Assembly (NCBI RefSeq): GCF_006517625.1
Contig: NZ_VHQI01000004.1
Span: 142,771 to 206,770 of the forward strand
DNA from: Mixta tenebrionis
GTDB taxonomy: Bacteria > Pseudomonadota > Gammaproteobacteria > Enterobacterales > Enterobacteriaceae
Length of the DNA: 64,000 nt
Direction: 5' to 3'
Below are positions 37,361-45,804 of the stretch, one piece after another (position 1 is the stretch's first letter; every line of letters starts with the position of its first letter). Below the pieces are notes generated by a model. It was not told where the DNA came from, did no database searches, and saw nothing but the letters and a program-made list of their open reading frames with translations. The position numbers and the translations under genes are program-made.

Positions 37361-38905
37361 ATGTCGCAGCCAGAATTCGCCGCCTCCCGGCCTGCGGAAC
37401 CTGAGGTCATTATTGAAACCCGCAACCTGTCGCGCGTTTATCCGGGCGTCGTTGCGCTGGACAATGTTAATTACCGCGTCTGGCGCAATAAAGTTAATGT
37501 TCTGATCGGTGAAAACGGCGCCGGTAAATCCACCATGATGAAAATGCTGGCCGGAGTGGAGACGCCGTCCTCCGGGCAAATTTTATTGAATGGCGAGCCC
37601 ATCACTTTAAATTCAACGCACCAGGCTGAAAAGCATGGCATCAGCATTATTTTTCAGGAGCTGAATCTGTTCCCGAATATGAGCGTGATGGATAACATTT
37701 TTATCGCCAACGAATTTTTCCAGAAAGGAAAAATTAATGAAAAGTATCAATATGAATTGGCGAAAACGTTATTGAAACGCCTGGAGCTGGATGTCGATCC
37801 CCGTACCTCGCTGGAAGAGCTCGGTATCGGGCATCAGCAGCTGGTTGAGATTGCGCGCGCGCTATCAAAAGATACGCGCGTGTTGATTATGGATGAACCG
37901 ACCTCCGCACTCAGCCAGTCGGAAGTAAAGGTGCTGTTCAATATCATCGAACAGCTTAAGCGTCGCGGCGTGACCATCATTTATATCTCCCACCGCCTCG
38001 AAGAGCTGATGGAAATCGGCGACTACATCACCATTTTTCGCGACGGACGCTTTATCAGCGAGCGCAGCGTCAGCGATGCCAGTATTCCATGGATTATTGA
38101 GCAAATGGTCGGCGATAAGAAAAAACACTTCGATTACCAGCCCGCGCCGCAGGGTGAAATCGTGCTGGAGGTTAAAGGGCTAACCGCGCTGCATCAAAAC
38201 GGCGGCTACAAGCTGAACGATGTCACTTTTAACCTGAAAAAAGGCGAAGTGATTGGCATCTACGGTCTGCTGGGCGCCGGGCGCACGGAGCTATTTAAAG
38301 GCCTGGTTGGATTAATGCCCTGTCAGAGCGGCAGCGTCCATCTTAACGGAGAGTGCCTGGACAAAGCCGGCTTTCAGAAACGGCTGAAGCAGGGACTGGC
38401 GCTGGTGCCGGAAGATCGTCAGGGTGAAGGCGTTATTCAGATGATGTCTATTCAGTCCAATATGACGCTGTCCGATTTCAGCCTGCAGGGATTCCGGCGC
38501 TCGTGGCAATGGCTTAACCCACAAAAAGAAAGCGCCAGCGTTAAAAAGATGATTAAAGAGCTGGCGATTAAGGTCAGCGATCCTGAACTACCGGTGACCT
38601 CGTTAAGCGGCGGCAACCAACAAAAAGTCGTGCTGGGCAAGGCGCTGATGACGCAGCCGCAGGTGGTATTTCTTGATGAACCTACGCGCGGCATCGACGT
38701 CGGCGCTAAAACGGACGTTTACCACCTTATTGGCAAGATGGCGCAGCAGGGGCTGGCCGTTATGTTTTCCTCGTCGGAACTGGATGAAGTGATGGCGCTG
38801 GCGGATCGCATTTTGGTAATGGCCGATGGGCGTATTACCGCCGATCTTCCCCGTCACGCAGCCACGCGCGAAAAATTGATCGCGGCGGCGACTCCTCAAG
38901 ATTAA
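37361..38905 (+). CDS. Sugar ABC transporter ATP-binding protein (RbsA/MglA type)
   Basis: 514 residues with two fused ATPase domains. Domain 1: Walker [13 protein letters not shown] (about 52-63), Walker B VLIMDEPTSALS, and a signature region IGHQQLVEIARAL that lacks the classic LSGGQ, as in other CUT2 ATPases. Domain 2: degenerate Walker A GLLGAGRTELFK, signature [15 protein letters not shown], Walker [18 protein letters not shown] 37361 follows GGAG; upstream in-frame codons were rejected. It powers import with the permease that follows. Confidence 0.92.
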   Translation: MSQPEFAASRPAEPEVIIETRNLSRVYPGVVALDNVNYRVWRNKVNVLIGENGAGKSTMMKMLAGVETPSSGQILLNGEPITLNSTHQAEKHGISIIFQELNLFPNMSVMDNIFIANEFFQKGKINEKYQYELAKTLLKRLELDVDPRTSLEELGIGHQQLVEIARALSKDTRVLIMDEPTSALSQSEVKVLFNIIEQLKRRGVTIIYISHRLEELMEIGDYITIFRDGRFISERSVSDASIPWIIEQMVGDKKKHFDYQPAPQGEIVLEVKGLTALHQNGGYKLNDVTFNLKKGEVIGIYGLLGAGRTELFKGLVGLMPCQSGSVHLNGECLDKAGFQKRLKQGLALVPEDRQGEGVIQMMSIQSNMTLSDFSLQGFRRSWQWLNPQKESASVKKMIKELAIKVSDPELPVTSLSGGNQQKVVLGKALMTQPQVVFLDEPTRGIDVGAKTDVYHLIGKMAQQGLAVMFSSSELDEVMALADRILVMADGRITADLPRHAATREKLIAAATPQD

Positions 38906-38922
38906 ACAGGCTGGAATCCATC

Positions 38923-39996
38923 ATGAATCAGAAATATATGATCTACATGTACCTGCTAAAAGCCCGAACCTTTATCGCTTTGCTGCTGGTTATCGCCGTC
39001 TTTAGCGTAATGGTGCCGAATTTTTTCACCGTTTCTAACCTGCTGATCATGACGCAACACGTTGCTATTACCGCGCTGCTGGCAATTGGCATGACGCTGG
39101 TAATCCTGACTGGCGGCATCGATCTGTCGGTTGGCGCGGTTGCCGGGATCTGCGGTATGGTGGCAGGCGCGCTGTTAACTAACGGCCTTCCTGTCTGGGG
39201 TGGACAGATTATCTTTCTTAACGTGCCTGAAGTGCTGCTGGCAACCACCCTTTTCGGCATCGCCGTCGGCTTTATTAACGGCGCGGTGATAACGCGTTTC
39301 GGCGTCGCTCCCTTTATCTGTACGCTGGGTATGATGTACGTCGCCCGCGGCGCGGCGCTGCTGTTTAATGACGGCAGCACCTACGCCAACCTTAACGGAA
39401 TGGAAGCGCTGGGCAATACCGGCTTCGCCACGCTGGGATCCGGTACGCTGTTGGGTATCTATATTCCTATCTGGCTGATGCTGGCCTTTCTGCTGCTGGG
39501 CTACTGGCTGACCACCAAAACCCCGCTTGGACGCTATATCTACGCTATCGGCGGCAATGAATCTGCTGCGCGGCTGGCCGGCGTGCCGATTGTTAAGGTA
39601 AAAATGTTCGTTTACGCCTTCTCCGGCCTCTGTGCCGCGCTGGTTGGTCTGATCGTCGCCTCGCAGCTGCAAACCGCGCATCCCATGACCGGCAACATGT
39701 TTGAAATGGACGCCATCGGCGCCACCGTACTGGGCGGCACCGCGCTGGCGGGCGGTCGCGGACGGGTATCTGGCTCCATTATCGGCGCATTCGTCATTGT
39801 TTTCCTCGCGGACGGCATGGTGATGATGGGCGTCAGCGACTTTTGGCAAATGGTTATTAAAGGGGTAGTGATTGTTACCGCCGTCGTGGTCGATCAGTTC
39901 CAGCAGCGCCTGCAAAACAAAGTCATTCTGATGCGTCGTCACGAAGAAAAAATGGCGGCGGAGCAGCCACAGACCATGAATACGGCATCCAGCTAA
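38923..39996 (+). CDS. Sugar ABC transporter permease (RbsC type)
   Basis: 357 residues, about ten hydrophobic helices. Family markers are GMTLVILTGGIDLSVGAVAG (about 46-65), PLGRYIYAIGGNESAARLAGV, and VLGGTALAGGRGRVSGSIIG. A single permease gene implies a homodimer, as in CUT2 systems. The C-terminal extension (about 30 residues, polar) is slightly long. SD CAGG precedes ATG 38923. Confidence 0.9.
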   Translation: MNQKYMIYMYLLKARTFIALLLVIAVFSVMVPNFFTVSNLLIMTQHVAITALLAIGMTLVILTGGIDLSVGAVAGICGMVAGALLTNGLPVWGGQIIFLNVPEVLLATTLFGIAVGFINGAVITRFGVAPFICTLGMMYVARGAALLFNDGSTYANLNGMEALGNTGFATLGSGTLLGIYIPIWLMLAFLLLGYWLTTKTPLGRYIYAIGGNESAARLAGVPIVKVKMFVYAFSGLCAALVGLIVASQLQTAHPMTGNMFEMDAIGATVLGGTALAGGRGRVSGSIIGAFVIVFLADGMVMMGVSDFWQMVIKGVVIVTAVVVDQFQQRLQNKVILMRRHEEKMAAEQPQTMNTASS

Positions 39997-40060
39997 ATCC
40001 GTTCCGATTATCGATTAGTTGCCGGGCGAGGCCTCCCCGGCCCATACAGGAGATAAATCC

Positions 40061-40858
40061 ATGCAAAGAGATTTCCACAATAAAACCGTTGTTATTACCG
40101 GCGCGTGTCGCGGTATCGGGGCGGGTATTGCCGAGCGCTTCGCGCGTGACGGCGCAAAGCTGGTAATGGTGTCTAACGCAGAGCGCGTACACGAAACGGC
40201 CGAGCAGCTGCGCCAGCGCTACCAGGCCGATATCCTGTCGTTACAGGTGGACGTCACCGATGAAAAACAGGTCCAGGGGCTTTATGAACAGGCAGCCGCG
40301 CGCTTCGGCACCATCGACGTATCGATTCAGAACGCAGGCGTTATCACTATCGACTACTTCGACCGTATGCCGAAAGCAGACTTCGAGAAAGTGCTGGCCG
40401 TTAACACCACCGGCGTCTGGCTATGCTGCCGCGAAGCCGCTAAATACATGGTAAAACAAAATCATGGCTGCCTGATCAATACCTCGTCCGGGCAGGGGCG
40501 CCAGGGCTTTATCTACACCCCGCACTACGCCGCCAGCAAAATGGGGGTTATCGGCATCACGCAAAGCCTGGCGCATGAGCTGGCGCCATGGAACATTACC
40601 GTTAACGCCTTCTGTCCGGGGATTATTGAAAGCGAAATGTGGGACTACAACGATCGCGTATGGGGCGAGATCCTTAGTTCCGATCGCAAGCGTTACGGCA
40701 AAGGCGAGCTGATGGCCGAATGGGTGGAAGGCATTCCGCTCAAACGTGCCGGTCAGCCGGAAGATGTTGCAGGCCTGGTCGCATTTCTGGCATCGGACGA
40801 TGCGCGTTATATCACCGGTCAAACCATTAACGTCGATGGCGGCTTAATCATGTCGTAA
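40061..40858 (+). CDS. SDR family oxidoreductase 1 of the sugar operon
   Basis: 265-residue short-chain dehydrogenase. Cofactor loop TGACRGIGAGIAERFA (about 13-28), NAG in SIQNAGVI, catalytic Ser in INTSSGQGRQG, Tyr-x3-Lys in YAASKMGV, and C-terminal ITGQTINVDGGLIMS. ATG 40061 follows AGGAGA. It resembles sorbitol/galactitol-type polyol dehydrogenases, so oxidation of a polyol to the ketose used by the kinase is a reasonable guess. A GC-rich hairpin (40021-40041) precedes it. Confidence 0.85.
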   Translation: MQRDFHNKTVVITGACRGIGAGIAERFARDGAKLVMVSNAERVHETAEQLRQRYQADILSLQVDVTDEKQVQGLYEQAAARFGTIDVSIQNAGVITIDYFDRMPKADFEKVLAVNTTGVWLCCREAAKYMVKQNHGCLINTSSGQGRQGFIYTPHYAASKMGVIGITQSLAHELAPWNITVNAFCPGIIESEMWDYNDRVWGEILSSDRKRYGKGELMAEWVEGIPLKRAGQPEDVAGLVAFLASDDARYITGQTINVDGGLIMS

Positions 40859-40899
40859 TACGCGACGCCAGATAAATGACTTACGGAAACCTGACTATT

Positions 40900-41685
40900 A
40901 TGATGAGCAAAGATTTTGCGCAAACGCTGTTTTCATTAAACGATCGCGTCGCCTTCGTTACCGGGGCCGGTAGCGGCATCGGCCAGATTATCGCGCTGGC
41001 GCTGGCGAGCGCCGGCGCTAAAGTGGCCTGCTTCGATCTGCGACAGGATGGCGGCCTTGATGAAACGGTAAAACAGATTCAGCAGATGGGCGGCGAGGCC
41101 TGCGCCTTCACCGGCGACGTGCGCAAGCTGGCCGATCTGCGCGAGGCGATCGCCACGGTGAAAAATCGCTATCACCAGCTGGACGTGGCGGTGAATGCCG
41201 CCGGCATCGCTAACGCTAACCCGGCGCTGGAGATGGAGAGCGAACAGTGGCAGCAGGTGATCGATATCAACCTCACCGGCGTCTGGAACTCCTGCAAAGC
41301 GGAAGCGGAATTAATGACGCAGTGCGGCGGCGGCTCCATTATCAACATCGCCTCAATGTCAGGCGTGATTGTTAACCGCGGTCTGGAACAGGCGCATTAT
41401 AACAGCTCGAAAGCGGGCGTGATTCATCTGTCGAAAAGCCTGGCGATGGAGTGGGTAGATAAAAATATCCGCGTTAACAGCATCAGTCCGGGCTATACGG
41501 CGACGCCGATGAATACCCGTCCGGAGATGGTGCATCAGACGCAGGCGTTTGAAAGCCAGACGCCGATGCAGCGCATGGCGCGCGTCGAAGAGATGGCTGG
41601 ACCTGCCTTGTTCCTCGCCAGCGATGCGGCCTCTTTCTGCACCGGCGTGGATCTGCTGGTGGATGGCGGCTTCGTCTGCTGGTAA
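40900..41685 (+). CDS. SDR family oxidoreductase 2 of the sugar operon
   Basis: About 261 residues. Cofactor loop TGAGSGIGQIIALAL (near residue 23), NAAGIANANP, Ser in INIASMSGVIVNRG, Tyr-x3-Lys in YNSSKAGVIHLSK, and C-terminal GVDLLVDGGFVCW. Both dehydrogenases have complete active sites but differ throughout, so they likely act on different substrates or steps. The start is uncertain: in-frame ATGs at 40876, 40900 and 40903; 40900 gives a typical N-terminal length. Last gene of the operon; a strong terminator follows. Confidence 0.83.
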   Translation: MMSKDFAQTLFSLNDRVAFVTGAGSGIGQIIALALASAGAKVACFDLRQDGGLDETVKQIQQMGGEACAFTGDVRKLADLREAIATVKNRYHQLDVAVNAAGIANANPALEMESEQWQQVIDINLTGVWNSCKAEAELMTQCGGGSIINIASMSGVIVNRGLEQAHYNSSKAGVIHLSKSLAMEWVDKNIRVNSISPGYTATPMNTRPEMVHQTQAFESQTPMQRMARVEEMAGPALFLASDAASFCTGVDLLVDGGFVCW

Positions 41686-41763
41686 CGTGCCAGAGCGGCC
41701 GCCGGCCGCGTCTGCGTATAACTGCCGGGCGTCACGGATAATCCGTTCCGCCCGCCACAATGC

Positions 41764-41798
41764 AAAAAGCCGCTGCCTGCAAAGCCAGCGGCTTCATT
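41764..41798. terminator. Bidirectional terminator between sugar operon and mltB
   Basis: AAGCCGCTG (41767-41775) pairs with CAGCGGCTT (41786-41794). Five A residues on the left give a U-run for the minus-strand mltB transcript, and TTCATTATT on the right serves the plus strand. Confidence 0.8.
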
Positions 41799-41808
41799 AT
41801 TGGCAACG

Positions 41809-42897
41809 TTAACGCCCCTGGCGCGCCAGGCCCACCGCCTCACCCAGCTGCCAGACCGCCATAGCGTAGTGGTTGCTGTGGTTATAGCGGGTAATAACGT
41901 AAAAATTAGGCAGCCCGTACCAGTATTGATAACTCTTGCCCATATCAAAACGCAGCAGGCTCACCTGCGGATTGCCGTTAATCGGCACCTGCGGACGCAG
42001 GCCGGCCGCCGCCAGGCTCGCCAGGCTGTAGCGGGTTTTAAAGCCGTTTTCCAGCCCCGGCGCCTGTCCGCTGGCGGGCACAGCCACCGTTTCGCCCGCC
42101 TGCCAGCCGTGCTGTTTGAAATAGTTGGCGACGCTGCCGATAGCATCGACCGGATCCCACAAATTGATATGGCCGTCGCCGTTGAAATCAACCGCATAGC
42201 GCTTTTCCGAAGAGGGCATAAACTGACCATAGCCCATGGCGCCGGCATAGGAACCGCGCAGCTCCAACGGATCGTCGCCTTCCTGGCGCGCCATCAGCAG
42301 AAAGGTTTCCAGCTCGCCGCTGAAGTAGTCAGCCCGGCGCGGATAGTCGAAGGCCAGCGTCGCCAGCGCATCAATGATGCGGGTTTTGCCCATCACCCTG
42401 CCCCAGCGGGTTTCCACGCCAATAATGCCGACGATAATCTCCGGCGGCACGCCATATTCCTGCTGGGCGCGCCGCAGCGCGTCCTGATACTGATTCCAGA
42501 ACGCGACGCCCTTCTGCACGTTATCTGGAGTAATAAATTTTTTGCGATAGCGAATCCACGCGCCGTTGGGCCCGGAAGGCGGCTGATAGCCTGGCGTCGG
42601 CGCCTGACGATCCATCAGACGCAGCACCCAGTCCAGCCGTTTAGTTTGCGCCAGTACGCTGTGCAGCTGCTGCCGGTTAAAACCGTGCTCCCGCACCATC
42701 TTATCGATAAAACGTTCTGCCGCGGGGTTAGCGGAAAAATCGCCGCTCAGCGGCCGAATCTCATGTGCCGGCTTAAGTAAAAAGCCACCGTCGCCGAGAA
42801 ACGGGTTGCCGGTTTGTTCAGGCGGTGGAGCTGTTGGCTTGCTGCTGCAGGCGGCCAGCAGCGCAATCAACGGAAGGAGAAAAGCAGAATGACGCAT
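41809..42897 (-). CDS. mltB: MltB, membrane-bound lytic murein transglycosylase B
   Basis: Outer-membrane lipoprotein that cleaves peptidoglycan glycan strands with formation of 1,6-anhydroMurNAc. 362 residues (E. coli 361). Lipobox LIALLAACSS (Cys about 17), catalytic Glu in GIIGVETRWGR, active-site segment GSYAGAMGYGQFMPSS, and an EF-hand-like calcium loop DFNGDGHINLWD. In E. coli mltB lies next to the srl sugar-alcohol operon; here it adjoins a different sugar operon. Confidence 0.94.
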   Translation of the reverse strand: MRHSAFLLPLIALLAACSSKPTAPPPEQTGNPFLGDGGFLLKPAHEIRPLSGDFSANPAAERFIDKMVREHGFNRQQLHSVLAQTKRLDWVLRLMDRQAPTPGYQPPSGPNGAWIRYRKKFITPDNVQKGVAFWNQYQDALRRAQQEYGVPPEIIVGIIGVETRWGRVMGKTRIIDALATLAFDYPRRADYFSGELETFLLMARQEGDDPLELRGSYAGAMGYGQFMPSSEKRYAVDFNGDGHINLWDPVDAIGSVANYFKQHGWQAGETVAVPASGQAPGLENGFKTRYSLASLAAAGLRPQVPINGNPQVSLLRFDMGKSYQYWYGLPNFYVITRYNHSNHYAMAVWQLGEAVGLARQGR

Positions 42898-43045
42898 TGA
42901 AAGTCCATATATTCAGCGATGAAAAACATTAATGGTAAGCATGGATTTGCGTCACGTAAAAGAAAATGCCTGATTGATGAAAATAATTTTTTCGCTTCCC
43001 TTTCGCATCAATCAGGACAGCTTCAGCGGCATACAATCCTTGCCG

Positions 43046-43300
43046 TTAACGTAACGAATTGGCCCGTTGCGGATGGTCGCGACGGAACAGCGTCCACTCT
43101 TCGATGCGTTCGCCGCTGGGCAGGCGGCAGTAGCTTACCTCGCCCTCTGCGGTTTGCACCCTCTCCAGCGTGCCTGACTGCTGAATACAGTAGACCGATG
43201 CCGGATTCGGCATGCCAATCGCCGGGTTATTCTTCTGCGGTTCAGGCGCACGGCTACAGCCCGCCAGCGCCAGCACGGTCAGCATCATCATTTTTTTCAT
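43046..43300 (-). CDS. DUF333 small lipoprotein
   Basis: 84 residues. Signal peptide with lipobox (LTVLALAGCS, Cys about 15), then the DUF333 core: NPASVYCIQQSGTLERV and YCRLPSGERIEEWTLFRRD. Two cysteines in the core may form a disulphide. Members such as E. coli YoaF have no proven function. It lies downstream of ecotin on the same strand, 57 bases after its stop, and may be cotranscribed with it. Confidence 0.82.
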   Translation of the reverse strand: MKKMMMLTVLALAGCSRAPEPQKNNPAIGMPNPASVYCIQQSGTLERVQTAEGEVSYCRLPSGERIEEWTLFRRDHPQRANSLR

Positions 43301-43357
43301 GGTTTACTCTCTTTATGGGAAGCGGGCGGCGCTAAACATCGGCGCCGCCGCACGGAA

Positions 43358-43861
43358 TTACTGCGCAACCGCGTCGTTAACCTCAGTCTCTGCGCGCCAC
43401 AGGCGATATTTCACCTGAACGTCGGCGGGCGTATAGATCACAATCGGCAGCTTGCTGTTGTAGCGTTGCAGGCTGTAGGCTCCCAGGTTAGCCGGAACAA
43501 ACTCCTGCCGCTTGTCGCCATCGATACACATTTTACGCGTCATGGCCGGCGCCGACAGGCTTTTTACCACGTAGTAATCATAGCCCCAGCCGGCCAGGGT
43601 TTGCTGCTCTACCTGCGCGCCCATCATCACATGGTTGCAGTCTACCTCCATGGTTTTACCGATCAGCAGCTCAACTTTATACAGATCTTCATTTTGCTGC
43701 GGCGGCAGATAAATGACCTGGCGCACCTGCCCTTTTTCCGCCGCCGGATAAGGGGCTACGGTTTCCAGCGCCGGATGAGCGGCGGCTGGGGCGGGCGTTT
43801 TTTCAGCACAGGCTGAAGCGGTAACGCAAAGCGCGCTAAGCAAAATTGCCTTCATTTTCAT
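43358..43861 (-). CDS. eco: Ecotin, periplasmic serine protease inhibitor with P1 arginine
   Basis: 167 residues. Mature-region identity to E. coli ecotin is clear: PYPAAEKGQVRQVIYL, VELLIGKTMEVDCN, TLAGWGYDYYV, RYNSKLPIVIYTP and VKYRLWRAE. Both disulphide cysteines are kept. A gapless alignment places Arg109-Lys110-Met111 where E. coli has Met84-Met85-Ala86, so the P1 residue is Arg (codon 43535-43537). The N-terminus has an export signal (AILLSALCVTASACA) followed by an unusual Ala/Pro spacer. ATG 43861 was chosen over ATG 43888, which would place charged residues before the signal. Ecotin protects against host trypsin-like proteases (established). Confidence 0.92.
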   Translation of the reverse strand: MKMKAILLSALCVTASACAEKTPAPAAAHPALETVAPYPAAEKGQVRQVIYLPPQQNEDLYKVELLIGKTMEVDCNHVMMGAQVEQQTLAGWGYDYYVVKSLSAPAMTRKMCIDGDKRQEFVPANLGAYSLQRYNSKLPIVIYTPADVQVKYRLWRAETEVNDAVAQ

Positions 43862-43888
43862 CTTTATTTCTGCCTTTTGATAATACAT

Positions 43889-44637
43889 TTGCCCAGGCTA
43901 ACACAGGTCAGCCACAATAAATGCTGAAGCTAATCAAAAAAGCGCCAAAAATCCAGAGCATATTGTTTAATACGCCGCTGACCGCTACTGACACCCTCTC
44001 TACGGCTACTCGCCGCTTCGCTGTCGCTCTCCATAAGATGTGATGTGCATTACAAAATATGCAACAGCGGACCTCTTTTGCTGAAGCCGTCTCACCGCCT
44101 TTTCTGCTGAATGCCTTGAGAACCGGCCCTGGCGTTGACTGTAACGAGTATAGTGCTGTAGCGAACCATATAAAGAAGCGATTAGGCAACGGCAGCAAAG
44201 ACAGGCGCTTCAGCAACCTTCACTTTGCCACACAAAGAGCTATCTCCTGCCAAAGCCGTGCTTTTAACAGCGACGCCGTGGCCTGCACGGTTGGTACTTT
44301 AGTTTAAAGTATGTTGTAACTACTAAAGCTAACGCCTGCTTCGACGCAGCGCGGCGCCGTTACCGTTACGATTTGCCATTAATGGCCGATCGCCGCCTGA
44401 CCTTTAGCCGATCCCGCCGCAGTAACCGCTGGCGAGAAGTTGTACAGCGCGCTGTCGCTCAGGCGGTTTTTATCGCCAGAAAGCCCCGTTCATATCACTC
44501 TTCTCTCTTTCTGCCCGTTGAAAACCAGCATTCTTTGATAATGCACAACCCCCCACTACTTAATTAGAGGTATACAGAACTGCTTTTTAAACAGGGCTGA
44601 TCCTGTAGCAATAAATAATGAAAAACCAGGAGGTTAC
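43889..44637. other. Intergenic region between ecotin and the torYZ-like operon
   Basis: About 750 bases with no convincing gene. Short frames exist on both strands but lack SDs and recognisable features. Candidate regulatory words: CCGTTCATAT (44486-44495), nine of ten matches to the TorR box CTGTTCATAT, and TTGATAATGCACAA (44535-44548), a degenerate FNR-like dyad. Both are single hits and unproven. Confidence 0.4.
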
Positions 44638-45804
44638 ATGGCGAGGAAAAGGCGCCTTTTGAGCTTTCATTGGCTTAAAAGTTGGCCAATGTTGGGGCTG
44701 ATATTACTGGGGGCGATTATCGGCGCGGCGCTGTTGGCTGGCGGCGCGACCATTATGCATAAAACCAGCGACAGCGAGTTTTGCGTTTCATGTCACAGCA
44801 TGGAACGCCCGCTGGCGGAGTATCAGGGCAGCATCCACTTTCAAAACCCGAAAGGCATCCGCGCAGAGTGCGCTGATTGTCACGTTCCCCACCAGCCGGT
44901 TGATTATCTGCTGACTAAAATAGGGGCGCTGAAAGATGTCTACGGGGAAATCACCGGGAAGATTAACACCGAAGAAAAATATAACGCTCATAAACTCAGC
45001 ATGGCGGAGTCAGTATGGAAGACCATGAAGGCGAATGATTCCGCCACCTGCCGCAGCTGCCACAGTTTTGAAGCAATGGATATCCTGGCGCAGCGCCCGG
45101 AAGCGCGCAAAGCGCATCCGGTAGCCATCAGCGAAGGTCAAACCTGTATCGACTGCCACCGCGGCGTCGCCCATATTCTGCCGGATATGAGCGCCAGCAA
45201 TGCCAGCGGCGCATCGCAGCTGTTAGCCGCCGCCGCCCATACCTCGGACAAAGCTACCACCCTGTATGCCGTCGCCACGCAGCCTTTCCGCTTAACGCTC
45301 GACAACGAGCAGTCAGACGGCACCCTCTTCCCCTCCACGCAGGTGACGGTGCTGCAGCATAACGGCGATCGGGTACAGGCTCGCCTGGATGGCTGGCAGC
45401 AGCAGGATGTTACGGGCGCTATCTATGCCGCGCCGGGCAAACGCATCCTGAGCGCGGTGCTGGATGAAGCCGCCGCGTCGCAGGTTAAGGTTATCGGCTC
45501 GCAAACCGACGGCGAAACCGGCCAGCGCTGGAACCAGGTTGAACTGACTTTCTGGCTGCCGAAAAACATCCTGATCGAGGATCAGCAGCAGATTTGGCAA
45601 TACGCCTCCGGCCTGATGACGGCTAACTGCACCGGCTGCCACGGCCTGACCGCGCTGAATCACTTTAACGCTAATCAGTGGATCGGCGTAATGAAAGGCA
45701 TGGCGCCGCGCACCTCGCTGAGCGAAGAACAGCTGCGCTTACTGACGCAGTATGCGCAAAAACATGCCAGCGATAGCGTGAATTCAGAGGAAAGCGAAAA
45801 ATGA
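44638..45804 (+). CDS. torY: Pentahaem c-type cytochrome of the NapC/NirT-TorC family
   Basis: Quinol-oxidising membrane cytochrome that feeds electrons to the adjoining reductase. 388 residues, one N-terminal anchor helix (about 18-40), and five CXXCH sites: CVSCH, CADCH, CRSCH, CIDCH in the NapC/NirT domain and CTGCH near the C-terminus. This five-haem plan is typical of TorC/TorY. Sequence resembles TorY (KGIRAECADCH, SATCRSCHSF) more than the shorter NapC. SD AGGAGG precedes ATG 44638. Its stop overlaps the start of the reductase gene. Confidence 0.9.
   Translation: MARKRRLLSFHWLKSWPMLGLILLGAIIGAALLAGGATIMHKTSDSEFCVSCHSMERPLAEYQGSIHFQNPKGIRAECADCHVPHQPVDYLLTKIGALKDVYGEITGKINTEEKYNAHKLSMAESVWKTMKANDSATCRSCHSFEAMDILAQRPEARKAHPVAISEGQTCIDCHRGVAHILPDMSASNASGASQLLAAAAHTSDKATTLYAVATQPFRLTLDNEQSDGTLFPSTQVTVLQHNGDRVQARLDGWQQQDVTGAIYAAPGKRILSAVLDEAAASQVKVIGSQTDGETGQRWNQVELTFWLPKNILIEDQQQIWQYASGLMTANCTGCHGLTALNHFNANQWIGVMKGMAPRTSLSEEQLRLLTQYAQKHASDSVNSEESEK

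Noticed and set aside
43908-44216. Minus-strand frame of 102 codons upstream of ecotin
   Set aside because: No SD, no recognisable domain, mixed hydrophobic/basic composition; kept only as part of the intergenic description.
44373-44567. Plus-strand frame of 64 codons before torY
   Set aside because: Arg-rich with no SD; overlaps the candidate regulatory words and looks like chance.
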